Of a stretch of 64,000 nt of DNA, positions 47,960-59,980 are shown piece after piece (positions within the stretch are counted from its first letter, which is position 1; each line of letters starts with the position of its first letter). The stretch comes from Pseudoneurospora amorphoporcata (lineage: Eukaryota; Ascomycota; Sordariomycetes; Sordariales; Sordariaceae). The position numbers and the translations under genes are program-made. The notes under the pieces are model-generated. The model was not told where the DNA came from and searched no databases. It was given only the letters and a program-made list of their open reading frames with translations. The stretch is taken from positions 124,001 through 188,000 of the forward strand of contig MU859071.1 of NCBI GenBank assembly GCA_033297205.1, given 5' to 3'.

Positions 47960-50900
47960 GAACTGTCTTGTTGTGAAGCACTCCGGAAATAATGCTCAAA
48001 AGACTGAGTCGGAGGGCGAACAGGGTAGAGTGAGTGGTATACGCCGTGGAAGGTGATGGCAATCTCAGGGACAGGAATGATGAGGACGGGACGGGTGGTA
48101 GGGAGTAGACGAGGAAAAGTGCCTGAAAGGGTAATGAAGATAGTTGAGGCGTGTAGGTGCGCAATCGGTCGTTCTCTGCCGTGTACCATCAACTCCGGTC
48201 CCCGACGGGTCTCTGTTCCCGGCACGATGTCTGCCTGATCATAGGAAGCTTTGTCGACCGATCGGCTCCCATCCATATTAGGCAAACTGCACCTGCTGGA
48301 TAAACACCCGCCATGGTAAAGAGCAAAAAAAGAAGAAAAAACGAAAACTGTGGCATGGACCGCTGGTGAGGAAAACATGCAGGCGAAGTGTGGAAAGCGC
48401 CGATACTGACCAGCGAACTGCAACAGGGAGCTTGATCACAGGCACTCATGATATCCACTACCCAAAACCACACGACCGCACCCGTACACTATTCTAGCAC
48501 AGGCAGCATCAACATGAGCTCAGTGGGTCGAAGATGATGAGCGTATGGGGTGACGACAGATCATCGAACATAGCCTGGCAAGCTCTGGCAAGCTCTGGCA
48601 AGCCCTGGCAAGCCCTGGCACTCGGTGCGCAACGGTGGTGCACGGCATTTCGGTCTGTAGTGGTACATAAAGACCGGAGAGCCTAGAATGCCTGATGTTT
48701 GCTGTCCTCTCTTCGATTCGTCCATGGATATCGATCGTGCTTATCACGCAAACCAGACTCCTAGAACAACACTTGAGGGATCAAGGCTGTTTCGAAGGCT
48801 GATTCGGAGTCGGATTGGAGTGTCGGCATAACTTGATAATGCCCTAGGCTTCTCGGTTACCACGATGTACGGCTTGCATGTAATTGATCGGGAATGTTTG
48901 ATAGGCGAAGGCGAATGGTTTATCTCCGACGAAGCCGGCGCAGTTTGGATTTTGGATTGTGTGACAGTATAACAAATTTTGATTCTTGTTGCAGTCGTAC
49001 TTTGATTGATCAGACCCGTCGATCTCTGGACCGATCAAGGACCGGTGGTGTGTGACTGTGAAGATGAATTAGCAATGGTTTGTGCCCAGGCAGACCTATA
49101 CGAGTAAAGGGTACTCCGATGATAGAAAAGAGGATATGGCGGCCTCTTCATACCAACACATCTGGCCGTTGACCAGCTGGGAGAAGCGGCACGGACAGAA
49201 GCTCCTGGTGTGATAACGAGGCACGACTTCATGCCACGGTCGCAGAGGACCATCAGTCCAACGACAAGAACGGATGGGCTAGCTGGGCCGCAGAGCCTTC
49301 CCGTCTTTGGATCGGAGTTTTCAGCCGCAAAGAAAGGCTGAAGATCTGGACTTTGATGATTGCGTGACCTCGACACACTTTGGAATGCTCAAGCCCAATG
49401 TCGAGGGGTAGTATGCAAGGAACGTGACGAGTGACCCGCCAAAGGATTTCGGGAAAATAGGGTTGCCGCTGCCGCATGACTATCGAAGCGAGGCTGAGAG
49501 GCTGGTGAAGTCATGGTTATGAGCCATGTGGTGGTGGTGTACTTGTATCCGAATGACAGCCTGTTGCGGGGTGGTGACTGCACAATCGCTAAACTCGTCG
49601 ACGATTTCCATTCCAGACGACAAGCGGCAGGGGACTTTGTGTAAGGTAGACACTGACAGCCTTTTGCAAACTGAACAACGACGGGTTATTCGATGAGTTC
49701 GCGGGAAAACAAAGAAAATCTTTGTCGGTTGAAGGATTGAAGAATTACAAAAACACGGTGTTGGGAGGATAAGAGGTTGAGGAAGATGTGACGTGGAAGG
49801 TCCAAGTCGTGTCATGGATGGGAGGGGAGGACTCCGGGGCAGTGAGGCACAATAGGGGACCTAAGCCACAGAGCCACAGTGGTTGAGGGGTGCTCCCTCA
49901 GTGAATGAGGGGCCCCGTGGCAGGTGCCCCCCACTGCCATCCCCCAGCTAGCCGTTGACGCACAGCGACTGATGAGCCAGTCGGTGTGTCCCGAACGTGA
50001 CTGCCGCGTTTATTCTTCTTTCGATTGCAACTTCCCATCACCTTCGGGAAATCCAGACAACGACAACAAGCGCGCCTTCTCCATCGCAAGTCCAGACCTC
50101 CCGTCTCGGTTGCTCGAATTAAGCGACCGACAATGCCACATTACGGTGCGATACCGTAAGCCATGGCCGGCCTCTCACCTTGACCCACCTTACCACTAGC
50201 GAGTCGAAGCTACGTCATTTGCCATTCTGTGATGCATCGCGTTGGGCGTCGCCCGACATCGTCCGTCCCTGGCTGTCTCATCACCACACTCTTGTCAGCG
50301 TCCTCATGTTTTGTACTCTTGTCTTGCATTTTCTGAGGTACACGATGTGGATCTCGCAACTGCCACACTCATTCGTACGCTGTCCGTCTTGACCGCTGCG
50401 AGGTCATTCACCGTCCAAGTGGAAGAGGTCGGAATGACCGTTGGGTTGGTCTTTGCTGACCTTGACCCGAGACACTCATACACCTTATCTCAACTTCACG
50501 AGATCTAATCATACCGCTGCGATTCTTTTCGAGATGGCATCCGTCACCCCCTCTACCATGCACACCTTTTCCCAGGTACACCTTCCTAGCAAACAGCCCC
50601 AGGCACCAGGGCATCAGGACAGCCCTCCCCATGGGCCATGGACAACATCAAGGGCAAAAGGCCAGGGGGAGGCAACAAAGTTGTTGTCCCAATCATGTCG
50701 GCGGCCGCCATCATAGTACGTACCTCCCGTCTAGCCTTTCCGACCTGTGTTTGTCCTTGGAGTTGCTGCTGCATCTAGGTTGTCAGCCTGTCATTGCTGG
50801 TCATGGACACATTCATGCAGAACCCTACATCCAAGTCCATCTCTTTCAGGGTGTTAGTCTGGACCTTTTACCCTTCCCATGTCAACACAGATGGCACTCA

Positions 50901-51314
50901 AGTCAACCTACCGTGGCATTGCTAGGCGCCTCGCTCCAGAACCGGGTCCCAGACGTGCCATTCAGTGTTGTAGTGTTTGGTGACCTTTGTGCCACACACC
51001 TCTCCCATCTTATCCAGTGTCCTATCACATCATGGTGCCTAGCTATCGTCATTCTTAAACAAGCCGCACCCAACCTATCCCAACCTGCTCCGTTCCCCCA
51101 TTCCCGGCCATCTTCACTTCTCTCAACTCCTAGTGGTGAACAAGCAACGAACGCCTGCAGCCAGATACCTGCATATTCCTAGCTCAGCCCTACCAATCAC
51201 TTAGCCCTGCCATCCATCAACTATTAGTCACCGCCTTCCCACAACGGCCTTGATAGTCACATATCCATAAGCTACCTTCCTTCCTGCAAGATCACGATAT
51301 ACACCACCGGCCCT
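47960..51314. other. Gene-poor stretch upstream of a coiled-coil gene
   Basis: No supportable gene is seen. A 10-bp tandem repeat lies at 48576-48625. Frames near 49.0-49.8 kb and 50.4-51.2 kb have no recognisable domains, and the latter may be the long leader of the 51.3-kb gene. Confidence 0.5.
48576..48625. repeat. Tandem 10-bp repeat (TGGCAAGCTC / TGGCAAGCCC)
   Basis: Four full copies in a row (two TGGCAAGCTC, two TGGCAAGCCC) end in a partial TGGCACTCGG. The period equals about one turn of the double helix. No gene covers it. Confidence 0.9.
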
Positions 51315-52043
51315 ATGCCCGCTCATCGAGTCTTCATCGAAACCCGAGCGGTTGACAGGAGCCCTCGAAGTCCAAACCCAAGAAGTCCCCGCAGCCCTCG
51401 TCACCGGCCCAGAACGCGAAGCGAAGAGCGTATCTACGTCTACCGGGACGAGCAGATACTAGCAGACAATAACACCATGAACGTCCACGATCGCGTCCTC
51501 CGGGAGGCTTATGACGAAGCCTACCGGCAGAACCAGAACCTGCGCAACGATCTGCGAGCCAAAGATGCCGAGCTCGCGGAAAAGGATGCCCGTATCGAGC
51601 AGCTCCAGGTTGAGAACCTTAGTCTCCGGCGCTCACTTGACAACTACTCCAACGTCGAGGGGCTCCAGGAGGACCAGATCCACGACCTGAAGCGGAAGAA
51701 CTCCAAGCTGAGGAAGGACAAGGACGACCTCAAAGCTGAAGTCCGGGAACTCCGTCATGAGAACGACGCAAAGCATAGGACTATGGTCGACCAGATTAAT
51801 GCTTTGAAGCAGGAGGTGGCGAACTGGCGCTTGCAGTACGAGTCGGAGAACCGCCAGACAAAGGATCTGTACCGCCGCCTGGGTTTGATGCGCAAGAGCG
51901 CCGACGATTACGCGGCGGAGAATGGAGTGTTGACCGCGCAGAATGAGGGGTTGAGGGCCCAGAACGGGAATCTGAGGGCGGAGAATGAGCAGCTTGCTCA
52001 GGTGCTGGAGTTGGAGCGGAGACTGAGGGTTTCCCGCCGGTGA
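51315..52043 (+). CDS. Hypothetical coiled-coil protein, single exon
   Basis: The protein is 242 residues. An N-terminal basic segment of Arg/Pro/Ser repeats (SPRSPNPRSPRSPRHRPRTR, residues 16-35) is followed by an almost unbroken heptad-rich region from about residue 55 to 240, with blocks such as EKDARIEQLQVENLSLRR and ALKQEVANWRLQ. The last part repeats ENGVLTAQNEGLRAQNGNLR. I recognise no family. It is likely a self-associating cytoplasmic or cytoskeletal scaffold, which is an inference from composition. Codon third positions are GC-rich, as expected for a real gene. Confidence 0.78.
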   Translation: MPAHRVFIETRAVDRSPRSPNPRSPRSPRHRPRTRSEERIYVYRDEQILADNNTMNVHDRVLREAYDEAYRQNQNLRNDLRAKDAELAEKDARIEQLQVENLSLRRSLDNYSNVEGLQEDQIHDLKRKNSKLRKDKDDLKAEVRELRHENDAKHRTMVDQINALKQEVANWRLQYESENRQTKDLYRRLGLMRKSADDYAAENGVLTAQNEGLRAQNGNLRAENEQLAQVLELERRLRVSRR

Positions 52044-55000
52044 AAGGGTCGGGACGGCGACGGTTTCGGCTGTCTTTTTGCTCTTCTGATGTCGGGCTAT
52101 CATGGTTTCCGATACACCTTTCACTGACAATTTTCCTTTTCTCCATACTTTCATTATCTTACGGCAGCGGATTGTACGATCATTCTTCGGATACACTTGG
52201 GCTCGGTTTCCTTTTATGACAACATTTACGACGATGATACCCGTTTCTTGTAACTATTCTTTTTGGCTTTTATCTTTCTTCTCAATTGGAGATGTGGCGT
52301 GCAACATAGGAGTTGTTTGCAATATTTAACGTTTCTTTATCTGCCAACATGCAGCGGAGAAGGCAAAATAGATCACATAGATATCATTTACACAGATTCT
52401 TCAATTTCTTTTACATCTCAAGGGTCAATCCCAGTGACCTACCTTTCTGATTTTCTCTTCATAACCCCGTGAGCTCATCATCATGTACATGCACAGCTAG
52501 TCATGTCATGTAAGCCATCGACGGCCATCGACTCGACCTAACAAGAAGCAATGAGCGATGCATACATGCACAAGTTGTGACTCCTTCACGGATTGCCCAA
52601 TTTGGTATACCCTTCTCAAGCCATGCGTTACCATACGTCGCCGTGTCATGTTGTGCTTCACCAAATCCGGTCCCGACTGGAACCGCCCGGGAGCGGTACA
52701 ACTGGCAACACTGGGCTTACATGCGTGTATACCACTGTACACTGCACAAAATCTCTGCACATCAGTTGGACGATCGCGTTAGGCATCCACGATTTTTTAT
52801 TCTTCAAGTTTGTTAACCAGATCAGATCGATTTTTCAGGATCACAGCCTCAAGTCTCATCGACTAAAATCCGCGGCTCTGAACCCTCGGTACTCACAATC
52901 ATTAACTTCTTCATGCATAGACCATTCGGAGCGCGCCAGAGGATACAAACAGTACCTTAGGGAGCCCCATAGGATTGACATCGTCCATCGCGTTCGACCC
53001 GCGGGACAGATACATCACCAGCATGACATTTTAGTTACATACCGGTTGCATCGAAATGCACCGCCCCCTCTAGGAGAAAAAAAAGCAAAAAAAGAAAAAA
53101 AAAAAAGAGAAAACTTTTGAAAGGACAAAATTGCCAGAAACAGAAGCGACCCTCCAAAGAATTCGGCGCCGACAACAGAATACGATGGGAACAAATTGAC
53201 ACTGATGGAATGGAAGGGCAACAAAGTCTTGAAGCCAGAAGAAGTCGCTAGCAACAACCAATTACAACCATTCAATTTCTCCGGTTTGAAAAGTTTGGTG
53301 GTTCAATCTGGATGGTCTGCATTTGAATTCCAAGGCACCACCGCCCGGGCTAGAATGAGGTGACAAAAAGGGTCGTACTTCCCGTCAGGTTGCTTGCTGC
53401 TGATAAATGATAAAGTACCGCGGGAGGCCCCGCCAAGAACCTTGAAGGTTAGTTGTGGTGAGCCTGAGGCGGACGAGGGAAGGAGCGAGCGATGAGGGGG
53501 CAACGGGAGGGGGTTTGGCGACGCTGTTGCCTGGTACGTAGGTAGCAGGTAGTGTAGTCACGCATACTTTGTAAGAATGGAAGTTGAGGTTGCGGCGTGG
53601 AATGTCTGAAACTTGAGGAAATATATACATTGTGGTATTATTGCGTTGTCCCTTTTGCGCCTTTGTCGCCTGATTTTATTCTGCTCTCTCGATAGTGGCC
53701 TTTTTGTAGTTCTGTAGTAGATATGTGAACTTTATCCAACATCTACCGTAACGGAGTCACACGCACACGCATGCAGATTTATGGGTGGCAGATGGCATAC
53801 AAAGACGCAGGAGAAATGCACAAGGCAAGAGACTTGTCGTTTTTCAAGAGTCTGGTTCTCTGCAGGAGGCGCTGAAGATGTGGATGGCAGAGAAGGGTTG
53901 GGATTGGTTTGTAGAATTACATGTAGAGTGTACTTCGAGGCTTGGTGCGGGGCATGAGGTGAGGTAGAAGAAAGACCCGAACCCCCGAAGCTTTGATCAT
54001 CACAAGAGGTTCATTCGCAGGTTAGACTTTTCACTTTGTTTTTGCCTCATGTGAGGCATCGGCTAATGCATTGTAGTTTGAGTATGGGAAGCAAATGAAA
54101 TGCCATACCATCAGTTGATGTTGACGATCCTCCACCTTTAGCAGTGGAGTATCGTGAACCCTCTGGGCCTGTGAGGCAGATCTGATCTTTAACTGAACTA
54201 CACTAGCAGTTTTGTAAGCTTGGTAAGTGATCCCTGCATATCTCCTCCTGCCTGGCAGCCTAGGGAGTGGCAAAAAAGTCTAGACCTATCCTATCCGAAC
54301 ATGGGCATACGAATGGCCTTGGTTAGCCTTGACCCCGAATGGCTGCGTGGCTCGTGGCCTTGCGGAAGGCTTCCGCAGGATCGATTCACCTAGGTGAGGG
54401 GGAATACATTCCTCACTTCTCCATGCATACCATATCACATATCCGGTCCGAGGCTACCTGTCTCACCTGGCTCATCGCTTTCTGTCTGCGATATAGTTCC
54501 AGAAGCGGATACTGACATGGCAGGTTTGTTAGAAGTGGAACATGGAAGAGCCTCGGCCTCTTAGGCAGACAATGGGCATTGTTGTTACTTTGTCTGGTGT
54601 AGTTGAGATCTCGCGGAGATATGCATCGCCGTTAGTAGCAAGGGATTGGAACAAAGCAAGAAGCCGAGGGTTGATTAAGCGTTTAGACGAGACAAGGGCA
54701 AGGCTGTAGCCTATTTCCCGTCCGCAATTTCCTAGGCTTCCTTACTTGTAGCAACACGGCGGATATAGAAGCCTAGAATTCAAGGTGAGGGAGCCGCCAA
54801 CAGAGTTATCATGAACTCTTGTGATCACAATGAAGGGTGAAAGGATCATTAGTTATCGTCGATTCTTGGAAGTAGTCGGAGACCCCCCCTGTTGGCGCTA
54901 GGCAGAGATGGCTTGGCGAACTGCCGCCTTCTTCAATCCCATCCGATGGAGGCAAGGGACTATTCGGGTTAATACGCAAACATCTCTTGTCGTCGATCCG

Positions 55001-55655
55001 ATGCTGTCGTTAACGGAATGGTTTGATTGTCTGGATGGAGCTTTGCCTGGGCAAATCCATCGGCCGCATAATGAGGTAAACATGTTTACGCGAAGAACGA
55101 AAAGGGGGCATGAGGGAGAAGTGCAAGCATTGGGACCGAAGGCTTGTCAAGGCCCTTGCTTGCTTTTTGTGTGTCGGATCGAATCTAAACGGCCGGCTGC
55201 CGGCGTAGTGTATCTCCGAGGCCAGGTCCACATCGTGGCCGCCGACGTATACGAACAGAAGACAGGCAAGTGATGAGAATAGGGAGTCGCACCTTATGAA
55301 CTGCGCATTCTTTGCGCAGTTGTAGAATGGTTCAAGGTAGAATTCGTTGGGGACGGTGACAAGTCGCCGGCCTCAACAAGAATCAAGGTGGTCACACCCG
55401 CCGGTAGTTTAGTGAGCCGATATTCCCTCTGCTATCTTTCTTATCAGCACAGTGTGTCCGAATGAGCAATTCAGCCTGGATTTTCACGCAATTCTTCCAC
55501 CTCCCCTCTGATCTTGGCTTCCGGGAATGTCCATCACACCCTCTTCAGCGTGGGTTGAAACTCGAACGGGCCTACCAAATGGCCAACTTTGATCGAAAGT
55601 TGCCAAAAAGGGGGTGTGCGATGTCGGCCGTGGGAGACCCTCCCCTCCATCTTTG
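52044..55655. other. 3.6-kb stretch without a supportable gene
   Basis: No gene is seen. Short frames overlap on both strands. A purine run of A-rich sequence lies at 53081-53110. Confidence 0.5.
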
Positions 55656-56510
55656 TCAGTCTTGAAACTTTTTGTTGAAAATGGCTGATCTACTAAAGGT
55701 CATGTTCCCGGCATGTACCTCTACAGCCGGCAGCGTGTCCTCAGGTTGTAGTGGCCGGTCGAGGTAGGGAGCCAGTAAGACGTCGGGAATTGCACACCTT
55801 TCGATATCGTCTTCATTTGTATGACCTGCAGGGACTTGAAAAGGAGTGAACTCATAAAGACCACGAGGTGAGTAGAGGATTGCATATTGCAGACTTGAAA
55901 CAAGTAGATGGAAGCCAAGGACGCAAATGCGCGAGTGCATCAAACTAGATGGCATAGTATGGAGGCCAGTGGCGGATAGACGGGAGTATACCGAGAGATA
56001 GATGAGGAGCTGACAAACATGGAGCAGTACATACCGCATAGTTAGTATACCTCTACCGAAATGGCGGCTGTTCCTCGACACTCTCCCGGCGTTTTCCCTG
56101 GTCGCCTCGAGCATTTCTTTGCACCCCCGGTCCGCCAATATTGCGGTGCGGGCAAGTCGGTCTATCGGTCCCATGCTGACACCTGACACTGACGATTTGC
56201 CTCGTTTCACCAGTAAAACCGGCAAGCGACCGCGGTTTGGTGGTGATGATGAGTGCGTAGTTAAAGTAGTGTAGGCCGTGGTGTAGGTAGCATCCCACTC
56301 CCCGCTCTCAATGGGACCGTCGACGGCGTCGATGAAAACTTGAGGAGGAATTGAGACGATGCAACCCTCCGAGTGGACACCGTCGCCTGCGAGCTTCTTG
56401 TTCCCCGGGTGGAGCACGTCGCCGTCGATGGAGTCGTGACCTTGTGGTGGACTCGTTCGGAGTTGTTCTTGGCTCCCGTCGGCAACTCCACCAAACCGTT
56501 CTCCATTCAT
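55656..56510 (-). CDS. Weak candidate gene, minus strand
   Basis: An open minus-strand frame (285 residues from the ATG at 56510, stop at 55656) is long for this GC content. Its first 160 codons show GC-rich third positions and mixed composition (IDAVDGPIESGEWDATYTTA and DRLARTAILADRGCKEMLEA). A GTAGAG donor-like site near 56060 may end a first exon. The second half then may be intron plus exon (ending near VEVHAGNMTFSRSAIF) or partly noncoding. No known domain or signal peptide is recognised. The frame could also be fortuitous. Confidence 0.33.
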   Translation of the reverse strand: MNGERFGGVADGSQEQLRTSPPQGHDSIDGDVLHPGNKKLAGDGVHSEGCIVSIPPQVFIDAVDGPIESGEWDATYTTAYTTLTTHSSSPPNRGRLPVLLVKRGKSSVSGVSMGPIDRLARTAILADRGCKEMLEATRENAGRVSRNSRHFGRGILTMRYVLLHVCQLLIYLSVYSRLSATGLHTMPSSLMHSRICVLGFHLLVSSLQYAILYSPRGLYEFTPFQVPAGHTNEDDIERCAIPDVLLAPYLDRPLQPEDTLPAVEVHAGNMTFSRSAIFNKKFQD

Positions 56511-59500
56511 TTCTTCATAGGGCTGGGGGGAGAGCCGGGCACAAGCTCGCAAAAAGCTTAGCAGGATGGAGACTGGTGGACTGGCGACCGAGAGGACGAA
56601 CACGGGAGCTTATGACTTGCATCCTTCTCCCCAGATTGGCAGGGCATCAGACTGTGGGAGTGCATCGCATGGCAACCTTGAAGACGGGAGCATGAACCCC
56701 GTGACAGCGCTTTTTTCTTTTCTTTTGCAGTAGCAGCCATGGCAGCTGGTCTTTGACGCGCGTCTTTCTGCCAATCTGAGTGATCCAAGCAGCGAGACAG
56801 GTCGAATCCGGATGCCCCTAGACTGGCCCGCGCCAGATTAGTCGATACGACCTCACATTTTTGAGGGAAAAAAAAAAAGTTGATGTACACTACACCTCCG
56901 AATGGCCGTCGCGACCTTTTGGAACCGCGTCGAAGAGAAGGTGACGAGAATCAGCAGACACTTGGGCAAGCCAGGCCAGCCACAATCAGTGGAAACCATG
57001 CCATTTGCGTGTGGTGACACGGGCTATGATGATGGATGGGCTGAAAGGGTCAGGTCGCGAGATTTGCAGTTGCACAAAGACACACCGACGCGACGGCTTC
57101 ATCTTTTTGCTTTTCTCTCCTCTCCCGTCTTTCCTGAAATATTTCATGGAAGGCGGAACACGGTGTGGATCCGCGGGGTCATTCGGAGTGGACTCAGTGG
57201 AGCGGAGGGGCGGGGAGGGGCACTTGTGGGTAGCGGACGGCACCTTCGTGAGCTTCCGCTGAGCAACAAAGAGGGGGCGTCCACCAAAAAGCCTGCCCGC
57301 TGTCACCCACACTTCGGGCACAAGCCTGGAAATCTTTTTCTTTCAGCGTCACACCCGAACTCTCCTCAGTCCACTCTTTGGCACAAATCGCCAACCAAAA
57401 AAAGATGAGCGACCGAAACCGCCCATCAGCGGCGAATTGAAAGCCTCAACGACTGTCAACCACCTCTTTGACAGAAACAGTAAACAAGACATTAAAGCGT
57501 AATAGGAAGCCCAGATCTCGCGATAATCTCGTGCGACGCTTCACAAGCAAGACAAGGGCCGACGGCAGCGACAACAACAACAACAACAATGGCTCCAATG
57601 GGCGACGGCGCATTTGAAAATTTGATCAGGACACGTACAGTCAAACATTCGAAGAGGCAGAAAGGTTTGACCCGATGGCAAGGGGAAGAGGTCTTTTTGC
57701 TCTCCCGCTCGCCTTGCCCACCTGCCCTGCATCTAACATTGGACGCATCACTGCACGCATAATAATCAATGCTTGAGTCACGGCGTATCCAACAGCCGCG
57801 CATCGTGGGCCAGAAATAGCCAGGAGACGTCTCACCAAAGTGGCCCCTTTCCCCTGCTTTGTCCGCGCCCGTCAGACGTCTGTTTGCGCGACCAGACGAA
57901 TAGCTTCATATCCACAAAGCCGCGCTTCTCGCTCGCCTCACCATGCACTTCCTGACTGGTGCTTCGGAATTGAGAGCGCAGCGTGAAGGCTGGATTGGGC
58001 AATGGCCTCATGGACTATCCCCAACAGAACCACATGGGACACATTGATGGCGACACAAACTATAGCAAACGGACGGTTCCCCATCACGGCTATCCATCCA
58101 CCCATACAGATGGCATCCAGATACCACACCAGGCCCACTCTCATCCTGCCCGCTGCGTCCGCCGCCCGATGCTTCTTGATGGCCAGCCCGCACACTCAGC
58201 ACGCCTATACGCACCCCCTTCGCCAGTCTTCTGGTTCGCCAGGTCACTGAAACCAAGCCTCTGAAGCTACTTAGGTAGGGAAATGGCCAAGCAAAATCCG
58301 GGACTCACGCAGGACACGCAAACCCACAAGATGGGCAAGCTCACGAGAAGCAACAAGCATCTAATTTCCGCAAATGCAGTCAGGCAAATGAAGAGCCTGA
58401 TAGTCGCTCTCGTCCTGTTAGACCTGTCTTGGCCGTCGCGTCTGGCATGGCAAACGACCAACCTTCTTCCAGCTTTTTGACCATTTTCCCAAAAGACGCC
58501 TTGGTGAAAGCCAGATGCCGGACGTGTCAGGGAAGGTGTGGCTGTGTCGTTGTGGATTTTCTCACCTATATTACCTATCCTGCTCGCCGCTTTGCTTCCT
58601 CTTCTCTAGTCTGTCGGAGCCTTGCAGTGATGTTACGGCCCAGTTGCCCCTGGAGGAGAGTGCAGTGAGCTGAGAGAAACGTCTCCTGTTTGATGCCCAG
58701 TGTTTCCTATGCTCCTTTGCCCATAGGGCAGTTGGATATATGTATTGACCTTCACATGCAGTGTTTGCGGTGTTTCCCGACCCTGCCTCGCCATGCTTGG
58801 GTTCTTCTTTCAAGGTCCGACATGGACCGCCGATCAATGGGTTCCCATGAGATGACAGGGGTGCAAGTAGCCAGTACCTTCATGACCTTGTTTCCCTTTT
58901 CGTCACCAAGGTGAGCCTCGTGGTCGGTAGCCGGCGCGAGCTGCCTGGATTTGTGACTCGATAGGTAGCTACAGCTCCGAGTTCTGAGTACAAGTTGATA
59001 CCTGGCCAGAGTCCTGGCTCCTGCTCAGTCCTGGACCATCCTGTTCCGTATGGTTCCCCACTGTCACCACCCTTTCCCATCTTCTTGCCCCGGCTTCGAC
59101 ATTTCGTTATCCAAGGCGTGGCCGTAGTGCGAATTCGTACCCCTTCCGTTGTCGTTTTCTAAGGTAACTATTGGGCTTGCTTTGGTGGATTGCGCAGTCG
59201 GAAAGGCAGCAGTTGGGCCATGGCTTGCGTTTGCCTCAAGGGACCGCAGTCGAGAGAAAAACAAAATAAAAACGATCTGGTCTCCCGGGTGACGACGGTG
59301 AGACACGCACATCTTTTGCACCCATTCCACCAGGCATCTCCTCTCTCATTCCTGTCCCAGGACTTCATACCATCGGTGCTTTATACCCTCGGCTTCCAGC
59401 TCCGCTTATTCGCCCAATTCCGGGATTCGGACTGGCTTCTCGGTGCCATTGAGGCCCAACCCAACCAAACAGAACAGGGCAGCATCAGCATTCCTAATCT

Positions 59501-59745
59501 TGCCGGTATAGTCTTGTCATCCGCCGTCCCGCCCCTGGACGTCACTGAGCAGAGGTACCCTCTTCTACGCGCAAAGTACCGAGTCTACTTGCATCTCTGC
59601 ACCCCCTGCCACACTAGCCCTGGTCAGACCGGCCGCAGTCTGTCCTTGGCCCCTTGGTCTCTTGCCCGTTACCAATTTCGGCGCGGGCCTCCCATCCCCC
59701 TGCCTCTTGTCTCTTTTTAACCCCCAACCCTTTCCCCTCCCACTC
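56511..59745. other. Intergenic stretch upstream of the 60-kb coiled-coil gene
   Basis: No supportable gene is seen. A CAA microsatellite lies near 57572-57589 and poly-A runs near 56870. Frames of about 170 codons near 57.0-57.4 and 59.2-59.7 kb have no domains. Confidence 0.45.
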
Positions 59746-59750
59746 TCTCT

Positions 59751-59759
59751 TTATAATAT
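59751..59759 (+). promoter_or_regulatory. Putative TATA box (TATAATATA)
   Basis: The motif lies about 225 bp before the start of the coiled-coil protein, after a CT-rich stretch, and is followed by a CT/CA-rich leader with an AGCTAC repeat near 59915. Confidence 0.45.
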
Positions 59760-59980
59760 AACCAGTCGGGCACCTCTGCAGCACCGTCCCTCCTCCGCCG
59801 TCAAATCAGCACATAACACATTTTTGCACTCTGCTGCTTCTGGCCAAAACACTAGTCTTCAGCCATCCATCATCAGCTTACCATTACATACGCTTCCGCC
59901 TACGGCTACAGCTAGCTACAGCTACAGCTACAGTTACCTACCTACCCGCACTCAAGGCTACTACGACGCCCGCAGCAGCC

